Below the pieces are notes generated by a model. That model was not told the origin of the DNA. It saw only the letters and a list, made by a program, of their open reading frames with translations, and did not search any database. DNA of 64,000 nt. Source: Brevundimonas sp. UBA7506 (GTDB lineage: Bacteria > Pseudomonadota > Alphaproteobacteria > Caulobacterales > Caulobacteraceae). The stretch covers positions 630,969 through 694,968 of the forward strand of contig NZ_DLNQ01000015.1 of the NCBI RefSeq assembly GCF_002479495.1, in the 5' to 3' direction. Below are positions 8,535-16,854 of this stretch, in pieces (position 1 is the first letter of the stretch; each line of letters opens with the position of its first letter). A program made the translations under genes and the position numbers.

Positions 8535-9284
8535 CTATTTTAGTTTCGCGATCAGCGCCTGGGCCGCCGCCGGGTTCCGCACCTTGGCCCCCGAAATGAA
8601 ATAGGCGAAGACGTCGCCGCGCTCGGCCCACTGGCGTGTCTGGGCCGCCACGGCGTCCAGTTCGGCCGACGTCATGCCCGTCGGCTCGTCCTCGCGGCTG
8701 GACATCAGCCGGGCGTAGCTGAAGTCGGCGGTGGCCTGGTCGATCTGCGGCCAGGTCGGTTCCTCGTCGTCGACGGCGTAGACGATGGCCGCGCCGTATT
8801 TGGCCGCCAGATCATAGAATTCCTGACAGGCGAAGGTCGGATTGCGCACCTCCAGGGCGTGACGCAGCCGCACCCCGTCCTTTTCCCTGGGCAGCAGCTT
8901 CAGGAAGCCCTCGAAGTCCTCGGCGTCGAACTTCTTGGTCCCCATGAACTGCCAGTTGATCGGGCCCAGCTTGTCGCCCAGCACAGTCAGCCCCTGCGAC
9001 AGAAAGCGCTCGAAGCTCTCGCCGCCTTCGGACAGCACCTTGCGATTGGTGCAATAGCGGCTGGCCTTGACGGCGAAGACGAAGCCGTCGGGCGTCTCGT
9101 CGCGCCACTTCATCCAGCTGTCGGGCTTGAAGGTGGAATAATAGGTGCCGTTGATCTCCAGCGAGCTCAGGTGAGTCGATGCGTAGTTAAGTTCCTGTTT
9201 CTGAGGCAGTTTTTTAGGATAGAACGCGCCGCGCCACGGCTCGTAGGTCCAGCCGCCAATGCCGACGAAGATGTTGCCGCTCAT
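8535..9284 (-). CDS. DUF72 domain protein
   Basis: 249 residues, full length for the DUF72 (YecE-like) TIM-barrel family. The N-terminus has the typical GIGGWTYEPWRGAFYP, followed by SLEINGTYYSTFK, FAVKASRY and a C-terminal YFISGAKVRNP. The biochemical role of DUF72 is unknown. AGGAGC precedes the ATG. It lies 10 bases after a small hypothetical gene, upstream of which sits the severed N-terminus of a second DUF72 gene. The 5' part of this copy (about 9170-9220) is noticeably more AT-rich than its surroundings, hinting at a different origin. Confidence 0.88.
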   Translation of the reverse strand: MSGNIFVGIGGWTYEPWRGAFYPKKLPQKQELNYASTHLSSLEINGTYYSTFKPDSWMKWRDETPDGFVFAVKASRYCTNRKVLSEGGESFERFLSQGLTVLGDKLGPINWQFMGTKKFDAEDFEGFLKLLPREKDGVRLRHALEVRNPTFACQEFYDLAAKYGAAIVYAVDDEEPTWPQIDQATADFSYARLMSSREDEPTGMTSAELDAVAAQTRQWAERGDVFAYFISGAKVRNPAAAQALIAKLK

Positions 9285-9294
9285 TGTCTTGCTC

Positions 9295-9741
9295 CTAAGC
9301 GTCGATGCCCGCGCGGCTATCCGTGAAGAAGTACAGATTCGAGTCGTCGTAGAGTCGCTCGACAGCGCCCTTCCGTTCTAGGCCCGAGAAGGCTGATTTC
9401 ACGGAATCGGCGTCTTGGAGTCCCGGATATAGTTCCGGGAACTGCTTGGTGAAGAGCCCGATGCGCCAAGGGTCAAACCCATCCGAGCGTGAGTCAGGTC
9501 CGAAATCGAAATCGACTTCGACACCGTCGCGTTCTACCCAACAGCCGATGCCGTGAATCTGATACTCGCCAACGGTAGGTAGAGAACCGCGTCGAGGGAT
9601 CGTATTTTCGATGCAGGCCCTCAGGATGTCGCGGCGGCCCGCATCAGTTTCAAAAGCGGCGAGGCTTTCTTCAACGGCCTTCTGGTAGGCGTGGATGGCT
9701 TCGTTCAGCTCTGTGGCCGACGCCAGAGCGACCTCATCCAT
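9295..9741 (-). CDS. Hypothetical protein, possibly DUF6896-like
   Basis: 148 residues, soluble, acidic. It contains IHGIGCWVERDGVEVDFDFG and a following FDPWRIGLF, which recall the core of DUF6896, a family without known function often seen in contact-dependent or immunity-type contexts; this match is from memory and uncertain. The start codon overlaps the stop of the truncated DUF72 reading frame, and the gene ends 10 bases before the intact DUF72 gene. It therefore looks like cargo placed inside a DUF72 locus. Confidence 0.55.
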   Translation of the reverse strand: MDEVALASATELNEAIHAYQKAVEESLAAFETDAGRRDILRACIENTIPRRGSLPTVGEYQIHGIGCWVERDGVEVDFDFGPDSRSDGFDPWRIGLFTKQFPELYPGLQDADSVKSAFSGLERKGAVERLYDDSNLYFFTDSRAGIDA

Positions 9742-9892
9742 GGTGCTTAACTCCGCACTCCTGCTCGATGCTCGTCAGCGCCCGGCTGGCGAACTCCAGT
9801 TCGCGCTTCTGCGTCAGACCCTCGGGATAGAAGACCCCGCGCCAAGGCTCGAAGGTCCAGCCGCCGACGCCGATGTGGATGGAACCTGTCAT
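9734..9892 (-). pseudogene. Truncated DUF72 gene (N-terminal fragment)
   Basis: About 52 codons beginning MTGSIHIGVGGWTFEPW, clearly the DUF72 N-terminus, with a good AGGAGG ribosome site. Similarity ends after the ALTSIE segment (near 9765), where the intact relative reads SLEINGTYY; eight unrelated residues and a stop follow. The missing part of the barrel is not found downstream except as the separate, diverged full-length copy at 8535-9284. The leftover frame could still be translated and coupled to the next gene, whose ATG overlaps its stop. Confidence 0.75.
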
Positions 9893-9961
9893 GGCCGAGC
9901 CTCCTGGGATGCGGGTTTCTTCATGCACCCGACGCGGGTCGGCGGGCAACCGCGCGCAGCG

Positions 9962-10567
9962 TCAGGACGCGCCGGCCGCGGCGGCGGCCATGCGGGCGGG
10001 GTTCAGAATGCTAAGTCCAGCCAGGAAGAGATAGAGGGCGATGTGCAGACCCACGGTCAGCGCGAACACCCAGGCCCGTCGCGTCAGGGCGGCCGGAATG
10101 ACCAGGACCAGATAGATGGCCATGTTGAAGGCGTAGCTGCCGGCGATCAGCGCGCCGTGGGTCTTGGGCAGGCTCATCCAGATCGAGCCGCTCATCATCA
10201 TCAGGTTGGCCAGGACCAGCAACAGCATGATGGCGCGCTTGTTGGCCCAGAAGTGGGCGTCCAGATCCTGCACTTCGTCATCCGGCTCGGGGAAGATCAG
10301 GCTGGTGGCGACGAAATAGACCGTGGCCACGACCAGGCCCGCGATCAGAAGACCATAGCTGTAGGGGGCGGTGCTGAAATTGGTCCAGGCCGCGTCCCAG
10401 AAGGTGGCGATGTCCAGGGCGACGAAGGCCGCCAGCACCGGCGTCTTCCAGCCGACCTTCACGGTCTTGCGGTGCTTGAAGGCCCGCGCGACCCCGGTGG
10501 CGATCACCGACACCGAAAGGCCCAGCACCAGACCATAGAAGCTGAAGAAGAATTCGAATGCGCTCAT
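9962..10567 (-). CDS. Multi-pass membrane protein of unknown function
   Basis: 201 residues with about six hydrophobic segments, starting MSAFEFFFSFYGLVLGLSV. A charged loop (EPDDEVQDLDAHFWANKR) separates two groups of three. No transporter or enzyme signature is visible. The gene lies 21 bases after a small glycine-zipper-like membrane protein gene on the same strand, so they may be one unit. Confidence 0.65.
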   Translation of the reverse strand: MSAFEFFFSFYGLVLGLSVSVIATGVARAFKHRKTVKVGWKTPVLAAFVALDIATFWDAAWTNFSTAPYSYGLLIAGLVVATVYFVATSLIFPEPDDEVQDLDAHFWANKRAIMLLLVLANLMMMSGSIWMSLPKTHGALIAGSYAFNMAIYLVLVIPAALTRRAWVFALTVGLHIALYLFLAGLSILNPARMAAAAAGAS

Positions 10568-10588
10568 GTCGGCCCCCCGCTGTACCGC

Positions 10589-10795
10589 TTAGGGCTTGGG
10601 CGCTTTCTCGTCCATGTCGCGGGGCGGCGAGGCCTCGCTTTCGTCGGCCGGCTTCTTGCCGCCCCCGAACTTGATGACGCCGAAACCGAGCGCCAGGCCC
10701 AGCAGCAGGCCGATCGCCATGTTGTCGATCAGGGCGCCGAGGATGACGCCGATGATCAGCCCCATGGGAAGGCCCACGACCACGGTTTTCTTCAT
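10589..10795 (-). CDS. Small glycine-rich membrane protein
   Basis: 68 residues. Two closely spaced hydrophobic stretches (about 5-24 and 25-45) contain repeated Gly spaced by three to four residues, as in glycine-zipper hairpins. The tail is charged and Pro-rich. The start at 10795 reads MKKTVVVGLPMGLIIG after an AGGGGG tract; the longer frame to 10864 is unlikely. Function unknown. Confidence 0.6.
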   Translation of the reverse strand: MKKTVVVGLPMGLIIGVILGALIDNMAIGLLLGLALGFGVIKFGGGKKPADESEASPPRDMDEKAPKP

Positions 10796-10924
10796 CACGC
10801 ACCCCCTGCGATTCCGGCCGAGCCGAAGAGGTCGCATCAACGGCGCGACGGCGCCTTTCGTCAAGCGCGCAGGAGTGGCGTGCGGTGCGGTCGGGGTCTA
10901 TAGCGCCGCTGTCGTGGGAGAACT

Positions 10925-11722
10925 GTGCGCGTGCCGGAACTGACGCCTGAGATCATCGCCCTTCTTGGTCTGGCGTCGGTGATCGCCGGCTTTATCGACG
11001 CCATCGCGGGCGGCGGGGGGCTGATCTCCCTGCCGGCCCTGCTGTCTGTGGGTCTGAACCCGGTCGCCGCCATCGCCACCAACAAGGTTCAGGGCAGCGT
11101 CGGCACGGCCTCGGCCCTGTGGAACTTCTGGCGAAAAGGCCGCGTCGATTTCCGCCTGATCCGCTGGCCCCTGGCCCTGGTCGGCGTCGGGGCGGGGCTG
11201 GGGGCCTTCGCCGTGACGCTGGTGGACACGCGCTGGCTGATGATTGTCCTGCCGGTTCTGCTGATCGGCATCGCCCTCTATTTCCTGCTGGGGCCCAAGG
11301 CGTCTGACGAGGACGCTCATGCGCGGCTGACGCCGCTGGCCTATGCCTTCGTGGCGGGCGGGATCGGTTTCTATGACGGCTTCTTCGGGCCCGGCACCGG
11401 CTCCTTCTTCGCCCTCAGTCTGGTCATGCTGCTGGGCATGGGGCTGACGCGCGCCACGGCCCATACCAAGGCGCTGAACCTGATGAGCAATGTCGTCGGC
11501 ATCGTGGTGCTGGCGGTTGGCGGACACGTGGTCTGGACGCTGGCGGGCATCATGGCCGTGGGCCAGTTCGTCGGCGGGCGGATGGGCTCGCACGCGGCCA
11601 TGCGCTTCGGCCCGCGCCTGATCCGGCCCCTGCTGGTGGTCATCTCCCTGGCCATCACCGCGCGGCTGCTGTCCGACCCGGCCAACCCGTTGCGGGTCAT
11701 GATGACCGGCTGGTTCGGCTAG
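10925..11722 (+). CDS. TSUP (TauE/SafE/YfcA-like) family permease
   Basis: 265 residues, eight predicted membrane segments, with the family's FIDAIAGGGGLISLPALL motif in the first half and GFYDGFFGPGTGSFFAL in the second. This version is closest in wording to E. coli YfcA rather than to the BigR-operon permease at 3076. The GTG at 10925 is taken as start; another GTG six bases on is possible. It stands alone on its strand; its stop codon overlaps the stop of the convergent histidine kinase gene. Substrate unknown (likely a small anion). Confidence 0.83.
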   Translation: MRVPELTPEIIALLGLASVIAGFIDAIAGGGGLISLPALLSVGLNPVAAIATNKVQGSVGTASALWNFWRKGRVDFRLIRWPLALVGVGAGLGAFAVTLVDTRWLMIVLPVLLIGIALYFLLGPKASDEDAHARLTPLAYAFVAGGIGFYDGFFGPGTGSFFALSLVMLLGMGLTRATAHTKALNLMSNVVGIVVLAVGGHVVWTLAGIMAVGQFVGGRMGSHAAMRFGPRLIRPLLVVISLAITARLLSDPANPLRVMMTGWFG

Positions 11723-13296
11723 GTCGGCGTCAGCATCGTCAGGGCGGTCAGCAGGTCGCGGGCGGTGACCGGCTTGGCCAGGTGCAGGTCGGCGCCGGCC
11801 TCGCGGGCGGCGTCGCGATGCTCGGCCATGGCGTTGGCGCTCAGCATCAGGATCGGCGTGCGCGGGGCGTTCGGCCGCTCGGCCTCCATGGCGCGGATGG
11901 CGCGGGTGGCGCTCAGCCCGTCCATGCGCGGCATCTGCATGTCCATCAGCACCACGTCGAAGCTTCCGCTCTCGCAGGCGGCGACGGCCTGGGCGCCGTC
12001 CTCGACCGTGACCAGTTCGGCGACATGGCCCGCCAGGATCAACTGGACGACGCGCTGATTGACCGGGTGGTCCTCGGCCAGAAGGACGCGCAGCCCTCGC
12101 GACGGTTGGGGGGCGACGGCCTCGCGGGCGTCATAGTCCCTCAGGCTTCGGGCGCGGGGCAGGGGCAGTTCGACGCGGAACCGGCTGCCGACGCCGGGCG
12201 TCGAGGCCCCCTCGATGCGCCCGCCCATCATCTCGGTCAGCGAGCGGCAGATCGACAGGCCCAGACCCGTGCCGCCGAAGCGCCGGGTGATGGAGGCGTC
12301 GGCCTGGCTGAAGCGCTGGAACAGCTGGGCGGCGTGATCGGCGTCAAAGCCGACGCCCGTGTCCTCGACCTCGAAGCTCAGCAGGGTCGGGGCCCCGTCG
12401 TTCTCGGACAGGGCGAAGCGGACGGTGACGGCGCCCTGGTTGGTGAACTTGACGGCGTTGGACAGCAGATTGCCCAGGATCTGGTTGATGCGGACGCTGT
12501 CGCCGATGAAGGCCCCGCGCGCGTTCTCGGCGCGATCGACGTGGAAGCCCAGCCCCTTGTCCTCCGCCCGCATCCGCAGGGTGTCCAGCGGGGCGGCCAG
12601 GGCCTCGTCCAGATCGAACGGCCGCAGTTCCAGCTCCAGCTTGCCGGCTTCGATGCGCGAGACGTCCAGCATGTCCGAGACCAGCCGTTCCAGCGTCACG
12701 CCCGAGGTGCTGATCAACCCCACCATCTCGGCCTGCTCGGGCGCCAGATCGGTACGCGACAGGGCGTCGACGATGCCGATCACGCCGTTCAGAGGCGTGC
12801 GGATCTCGTGGCTCATATTGGCGAGAAAGTCGGACTTGGCGCGGTTGGCGGCTTCGGCGGCGGCCTTGGCCTCGATCAGGGCCTGTTCGGCGGCCATCTT
12901 GGCGGTGACGTCGCGGGCTACGGCGTAGATGCGGTCGCCGAACTTGCGCGCCCGCCATTCCAGGGTGACGTAGTGGCCGTCGCGGTGCCGGTAGCGGTTG
13001 ACGTGGCCCTTGACCGGGGCGTCGGGGCGGCGGGTCTCGACCTCGGCCACGCTGTCGAGAGTGGCTGGCAGGTCGTCGGGGTGAACCAGGGTCAGGATGG
13101 CCAGTCCGACCAGATCTTCCGGTTCATAACCGAGAGTCGCGGCCCAGGAGGCGCTGACCCGTACGATGATCCCCTGCAGGTCGCGTATGACCAGCAGGTC
13201 CAGGGACACGTCGAAGAAGGTCGCCAGGTCGGCGGCCTCGTCGCGGGTCGACTGCGGCTTTCCCGTCAAGGAGGGGGCGGCCGTGGCGATGGTCAT
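11719..13296 (-). CDS. Hybrid sensor histidine kinase (PAS-HisKA-HATPase-REC)
   Basis: 525 residues, cytoplasmic (no membrane segment). PAS domain at about 25-130, then HisKA with NMSHEIRTPLN (phospho-acceptor His163), N-box with ILGNLLSNAVKFT (about 273-285), G1 DTGVGF, G2 GGTGLGLSI, and a C-terminal receiver domain (about 402-520) with phospho-acceptor Asp452 in VLMDMQMPRMDG and the conserved Lys in LAKPV. Such soluble hybrid kinases pass phosphate to a separate Hpt or receiver protein; none lies beside it. AAGGA supports the start at 13296 over one nine codons upstream. Confidence 0.9.
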   Translation of the reverse strand: MTIATAAPSLTGKPQSTRDEAADLATFFDVSLDLLVIRDLQGIIVRVSASWAATLGYEPEDLVGLAILTLVHPDDLPATLDSVAEVETRRPDAPVKGHVNRYRHRDGHYVTLEWRARKFGDRIYAVARDVTAKMAAEQALIEAKAAAEAANRAKSDFLANMSHEIRTPLNGVIGIVDALSRTDLAPEQAEMVGLISTSGVTLERLVSDMLDVSRIEAGKLELELRPFDLDEALAAPLDTLRMRAEDKGLGFHVDRAENARGAFIGDSVRINQILGNLLSNAVKFTNQGAVTVRFALSENDGAPTLLSFEVEDTGVGFDADHAAQLFQRFSQADASITRRFGGTGLGLSICRSLTEMMGGRIEGASTPGVGSRFRVELPLPRARSLRDYDAREAVAPQPSRGLRVLLAEDHPVNQRVVQLILAGHVAELVTVEDGAQAVAACESGSFDVVLMDMQMPRMDGLSATRAIRAMEAERPNAPRTPILMLSANAMAEHRDAAREAGADLHLAKPVTARDLLTALTMLTPT

Positions 13297-13386
13297 GGGC
13301 GATCCTTGCGTACTCGCCGTCATGTCTAAAGGTCGCCGGTTAAGGCCGCATTTCCATCGTGTGACAGGGGGGCGTGGGCAGGCGGA

Positions 13387-14748
13387 TCAGTAGGCGAAGT
13401 CGCGATAGATGCGGCTGACGTCGCCCTGCCACTCGCCATGGTACAGCTCCAGCAGACGGTCGGCGGGGGTCACGCCGCTGTCGGCGATGTCTTCCAGTTC
13501 CGACAGATAGCCGCGCTCGTCGACCATGCCGCCGCTGAAGCGTGCGCGGTTCTTCAGGCCGTGCTTGGCGATCTCGACCAGGTCGACGGCGATGTCGCGC
13601 ACGCTGCGGCCCGCCACCTCGGCCTTGAGGCCCAGACGGGTCACGTCGCGGCGCAGACGCTCGTGGTCGGCGATGTCCCAGTCCTTGCACAGGTCCCAGG
13701 CGGCGGCCAGAGACGGCGCGTCGTAGAGGACGCCGGCCCACAGGGCGGGCAGGGCGCAGATGCGGCTCCACGGACCGCCGTCGGCGCCGCGCATCTCCAG
13801 ATACTGTTTCAGGCGCACTTCGGGGAAGAGGGTGGTCAGGTGGTCGGCCCAGTCCTTGGCCGTGGCGCGCTCGCCCGGCAGGGCGTCCAGACCCTCGGTC
13901 ATGAACGTGCGGAACGACTGACCCGACAGATCGACATACTTCTCGCCGCGCTTGGCGAAATACATGGGGGTGTCCAGCGCATAGTCGGCGTAGCGCTCGT
14001 AGCCGAAGCCGTCGGCGAAGACGAAGTCCAGCATGCCGGTGCGGTCGGGGTCGGTGTCGGTCCAGACATTGGCCCGCGCCGACAGGAAGCCGTTGGGCTT
14101 GCCTTCGGTAAACGGCGAACAGGCGAACAGGGCCGTGGCGATGGGCTGAAGCGCCAGCGAGGTGCGGAACTTCATCACCATGTCGGCTTCTGAATCAAAG
14201 TCGAGATTGGCCTGGATGGTGCAGGTGCGCAGCATCATGTCGAGGCCCAGCGAACCCTTCTTGGGCATATAGGCGCGCATGATGCCGTAGCGGCCCTTGG
14301 GCATCACCGGCACGTCCTCGCGCCGCCACAGGGGATCGAAACCGGCGCCGAGGAAGCCGAGGTTCAGCTGGTCGGCGACCTGCTTGACCTCCATCAGATG
14401 CTGGCCGGTTTCCGAACAGATGTCGTGGATGGTCTGCAGCGGGGCGCCCGACAGCTCGAACTGGCCGCCCGGCTCCAGACTGATCGAGGCGGTGAAGCCC
14501 TCGGCGTTCTTGCGCTCCAGGGCGATGACGTGGCCGGCTTCCTCGACCGGCGACCAGCCGAAGCGTTGCAGCCCCGTCAGCATGGCCAGGATGCCGTTCT
14601 CGCCCTCATAGGCGGGGCGGCGCAGGGTGGACTTGTCGAAGCCGAACTTCTCGTGCTCGGCCCCGATGCGCCACTGGTCGGCGGGCTTCTCGCCCTTCGA
14701 CATGGCGTGGATCAGTTGCTCTTTCGAAAGCGGCGCCGTGTCGGACAT
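13387..14748 (-). CDS. gshA: Glutamate-cysteine ligase
   Basis: 453 residues of the plant/alphaproteobacterial class of glutamate-cysteine ligase, first enzyme of glutathione synthesis. Recognisable blocks are WRIGAEHEKFGFD, SLEPGGQFELSG, MRAYMPKKGSLGLDMM and RTCTIQANLDF. Two cysteines of the redox-regulated plant class cannot be assigned by eye. rsmE lies 70 bases upstream on the same strand, an arrangement common in related genomes. A glutathione maker fits with the glutathione-persulfide dioxygenase at 4782. Confidence 0.92.
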   Translation of the reverse strand: MSDTAPLSKEQLIHAMSKGEKPADQWRIGAEHEKFGFDKSTLRRPAYEGENGILAMLTGLQRFGWSPVEEAGHVIALERKNAEGFTASISLEPGGQFELSGAPLQTIHDICSETGQHLMEVKQVADQLNLGFLGAGFDPLWRREDVPVMPKGRYGIMRAYMPKKGSLGLDMMLRTCTIQANLDFDSEADMVMKFRTSLALQPIATALFACSPFTEGKPNGFLSARANVWTDTDPDRTGMLDFVFADGFGYERYADYALDTPMYFAKRGEKYVDLSGQSFRTFMTEGLDALPGERATAKDWADHLTTLFPEVRLKQYLEMRGADGGPWSRICALPALWAGVLYDAPSLAAAWDLCKDWDIADHERLRRDVTRLGLKAEVAGRSVRDIAVDLVEIAKHGLKNRARFSGGMVDERGYLSELEDIADSGVTPADRLLELYHGEWQGDVSRIYRDFAY

Positions 14749-14818
14749 CTGTAACCCCTGCTGTCGCGGCTAGATGGGCGAGGATACGGCCCCGCTCAAG
14801 AGGCAAGGCGATAAACTT

Positions 14819-15538
14819 CTATCGTTCCCAGTCGCCGACAGCCGCCTGCCAGAGGGTCAAGGCGGCGATGGCGGCGGTGTCGGCGCGCAGGATGCGCGGG
14901 CCCAGAGACACGGCGGTGGTGAAGGGGAGGCTACGCAGCCGCTCGCCTTCCTCCGGCGAGAAGCCGCCCTCGGGGCCGATCAGGATGGCCCACTTGCCAC
15001 CGCCCGCAGCGGTCAGGGCCGAGACGGCGGGCGCGCCGCCGGTCTCGTCGCAGAACATCAGGCGACGCGAGGCGTCCCAGCCGTCCAGCAGGGCGTCCAG
15101 TTTCACCGGATCATCGACCAGAGGGACGTCCAGCCGCCCGGTCTGCTCGGCAGCTTCTTCCGCGATGGCGTCCAGACGATCGAGCCGCAGCCGGTCGGCG
15201 TTGGTGCGATGGGTCAGGACCAGGCGGACGCGCGCCGCGCCCAGTTCGGTCGCCTTTTCGACGATGGTCTCGATCCGCGCCTTCTTCACCACGGCGACGA
15301 TCAGTTCCAGATCGGGGCCGTGGGTCTGTTCGCGCACCTGCTCCTCGGCGCGCAGGATGACGCCCTTCTTCAGCACCTCGGCCACGCTGGCGCGCCATTC
15401 GCCGTGGCGGCCGTTGAAGACCAGCAGGTCGTCGCCCGCCTTCAGCCGCATCACCTGGGTCAGGTAGCGCGACTGATCGAGGGTCGGAGCGACGGCGTGG
15501 CCGGGGGCGAGGTCTGAAGTAACGTGAAGGCGTATCAT
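14819..15538 (-). CDS. rsmE: 16S rRNA (uracil-1498-N3)-methyltransferase
   Basis: 239 residues. An N-terminal PUA-like domain starts MIRLHVTSDL. The C-terminal SPOUT knot holds KKARIETIVEKATELG and the SAM-binding ILIGPEGGFSPEE. RsmE methylates U1498 of 16S rRNA in the assembled small subunit. The ribosome site GAGCGG seems to be supplied by the end of a dispersed palindromic repeat that begins six bases upstream of the ATG. Confidence 0.92.
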   Translation of the reverse strand: MIRLHVTSDLAPGHAVAPTLDQSRYLTQVMRLKAGDDLLVFNGRHGEWRASVAEVLKKGVILRAEEQVREQTHGPDLELIVAVVKKARIETIVEKATELGAARVRLVLTHRTNADRLRLDRLDAIAEEAAEQTGRLDVPLVDDPVKLDALLDGWDASRRLMFCDETGGAPAVSALTAAGGGKWAILIGPEGGFSPEEGERLRSLPFTTAVSLGPRILRADTAAIAALTLWQAAVGDWER

Positions 15539-15543
15539 TTTTT

Positions 15544-15580
15544 CCGCTCATCCCCGCGGAAGCGGGGACCCAGTGAGAGC
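15544..15580. repeat. Palindromic repeat family A, copy 1
   Basis: A REP-like unit: CCGCTCATCCCCGCGGAAGC followed by GGGGACCCAGTGAGAGC. It folds as a CCCCGC..GCGGGG hairpin. It directly abuts the stop codon of the GIY-YIG gene and the start region of rsmE. A reverse-oriented partner lies at 15886-15915, and a second pair is found at 21243-21362. Confidence 0.85.
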
Positions 15581-15581
15581 C

Positions 15582-15866
15582 TCAGAACAGGTCGTTGAAC
15601 AGATCGCGCCAACCCGGATTGGTTCGCTCGATGAGTTCCAGTTTCCAGACGCGATTCCATTTCTTGATCTGGCGTTCGCGAATGAAGGCGTCGTGCCGGG
15701 TCGGATGAAGTTCGTACCAGACCAGAACGGCGCACCCATACTTGGCCGAAAAGCCTCTGAACACCTTTTCGCGGTGCTGCGACGTGCGTTCGACGATGTC
15801 GTCGGTCGAGCCGGTGTAGAGGGCGCCGTTCCGCCCGTTGGCGACGATATAGGTGAAGAAGGCCAC
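15582..15866 (-). CDS. GIY-YIG nuclease-family protein
   Basis: 94 residues, a minimal single-domain GIY-YIG protein of the UPF0213/YhbQ kind. The motif appears as TYIV ... ALYTGSTDDI, with the conserved Arg in the next helix (ERTSQHR), a conserved Glu in RERQIKKW and Asn-Pro-Gly-Trp near the end. The start is a GTG at 15866 after GGGG. The gene is enclosed between two inverted copies of repeat family A, one ending at its stop and the other 20 bases before its start. Proteins of this type may cut DNA, but a cellular role is not established. Confidence 0.85.
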   Translation of the reverse strand: MAFFTYIVANGRNGALYTGSTDDIVERTSQHREKVFRGFSAKYGCAVLVWYELHPTRHDAFIRERQIKKWNRVWKLELIERTNPGWRDLFNDLF

Positions 15867-15885
15867 GATCTGCCCCGCAAAAGGA

Positions 15886-15915
15886 CTGGGTCCCCGCTTT
15901 CGCGGGGATGAGCGG
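15886..15915. repeat. Palindromic repeat family A, copy 2 (inverted)
   Basis: CTGGGTCCCCGCTTTCGCGG followed by GGATGAGCGG, the inverted partner of 15544-15580. Together they bracket the GIY-YIG gene. The copy lies just upstream of that gene's GTG. Confidence 0.85.
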
Positions 15916-15936
15916 GTAAGGTAACGCAGTTACTTT

Positions 15937-16824
15937 CTATGTCAGCCGGTCGCGCTGGGCGGGCCAGACGGGGGGCAGGTCGGTCTGGCCCTGGGCGTGG
16001 CGCAGTTCGCGTTCCAGCATCCGGCTCATGGCGTCCAGCGGCAGGTCGTTGGGATCGTCGCCGAAGGGGTCTTCCAGTTCGTCGCCCAGGGCGTCCAGAC
16101 CGAAGAAGGTGTAGGCGACCAGCAGCGACACAGCCATCGTCCACCACCCCAGAGCGGGCGCCAGGGCGAAGGGCAGCATCAGGCAGAAGGCATGGGCCGT
16201 CCGGTGCAGCAGAAGCGCATAGGCGAAGGGCAGGGGCGTGGTCTTGATCCGCTCGCAGCCGGCCAGGACATGGCTCATCTCGGTCAGCCGCAACTCCAGC
16301 ACCGAATAGCGGATCGGGTCGATCAGGCCGTCGCGCAGCAGTTCGGCGCACTGGCGGCCCACGCCGGTCAGGGCGGCGTCAGTGGCGTGGGGCGCGGGCT
16401 CGACCGGCGTCCAACGGGCGATCTCGCCCGTCTCGTCGCGGTCGCGCAGGCGGGCGGCCAGGCCGAAGACGAAGCCGCCCATCCCGTTCAGCATGGGCGT
16501 GCGGCGCTCCTCGGGCAGCAGGGCCGTCTGGCGGATGAAAGAGCGGACGGCGATGATCAGCTCGCCCCACAGCTTGCGCGCCTCCCACCAGCGGTCATAG
16601 CAGGCGTTGTTGCGAAAGCTCATGAAGATGGACAGGGCCAGCCCGATCAGGGCGAAGGGCGCCGCCGCCAGATGCACCGGCAGGTCGGGTCGCGCGCGAT
16701 GCAGCAGAACCGCCGCCACGGTGATGCCGACGGTCAGGGCCAGCCGCCCGACCACGCGCGGCAGGATGGACCCGTTGATGGCGAACAGGATTTCCAGCGG
16801 GCCGGGGCGGGAGCGGACGATCAT
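15937..16824 (-). CDS. Bestrophin-family (YneE-like) ion channel protein
   Basis: 295 residues. Two hydrophobic segments near 25-70 and two near 210-245, with FMSFRNNACYDRWWEARKLWG, the hallmark of the bacterial bestrophin/UPF0187 family. The acidic stretch DELEDPFGDDPNDLPLD near the C-terminus matches the calcium-clasp region of bestrophins. Bacterial members form pentameric channels. The gene is 30 bases downstream of an acyl-CoA dehydrogenase gene on the same strand. Confidence 0.85.
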   Translation of the reverse strand: MIVRSRPGPLEILFAINGSILPRVVGRLALTVGITVAAVLLHRARPDLPVHLAAAPFALIGLALSIFMSFRNNACYDRWWEARKLWGELIIAVRSFIRQTALLPEERRTPMLNGMGGFVFGLAARLRDRDETGEIARWTPVEPAPHATDAALTGVGRQCAELLRDGLIDPIRYSVLELRLTEMSHVLAGCERIKTTPLPFAYALLLHRTAHAFCLMLPFALAPALGWWTMAVSLLVAYTFFGLDALGDELEDPFGDDPNDLPLDAMSRMLERELRHAQGQTDLPPVWPAQRDRLT

Positions 16825-16854
16825 GCGCCTCCAATACCGCCCCGGCAGCCTCCT

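Noticed and set aside
15548..16351. Minus-strand frame containing HPRESGDPVLL
   Set aside because: That peptide is a known by-product of reading through family A palindromic repeats; the frame is a shadow of the bestrophin-like and GIY-YIG genes.
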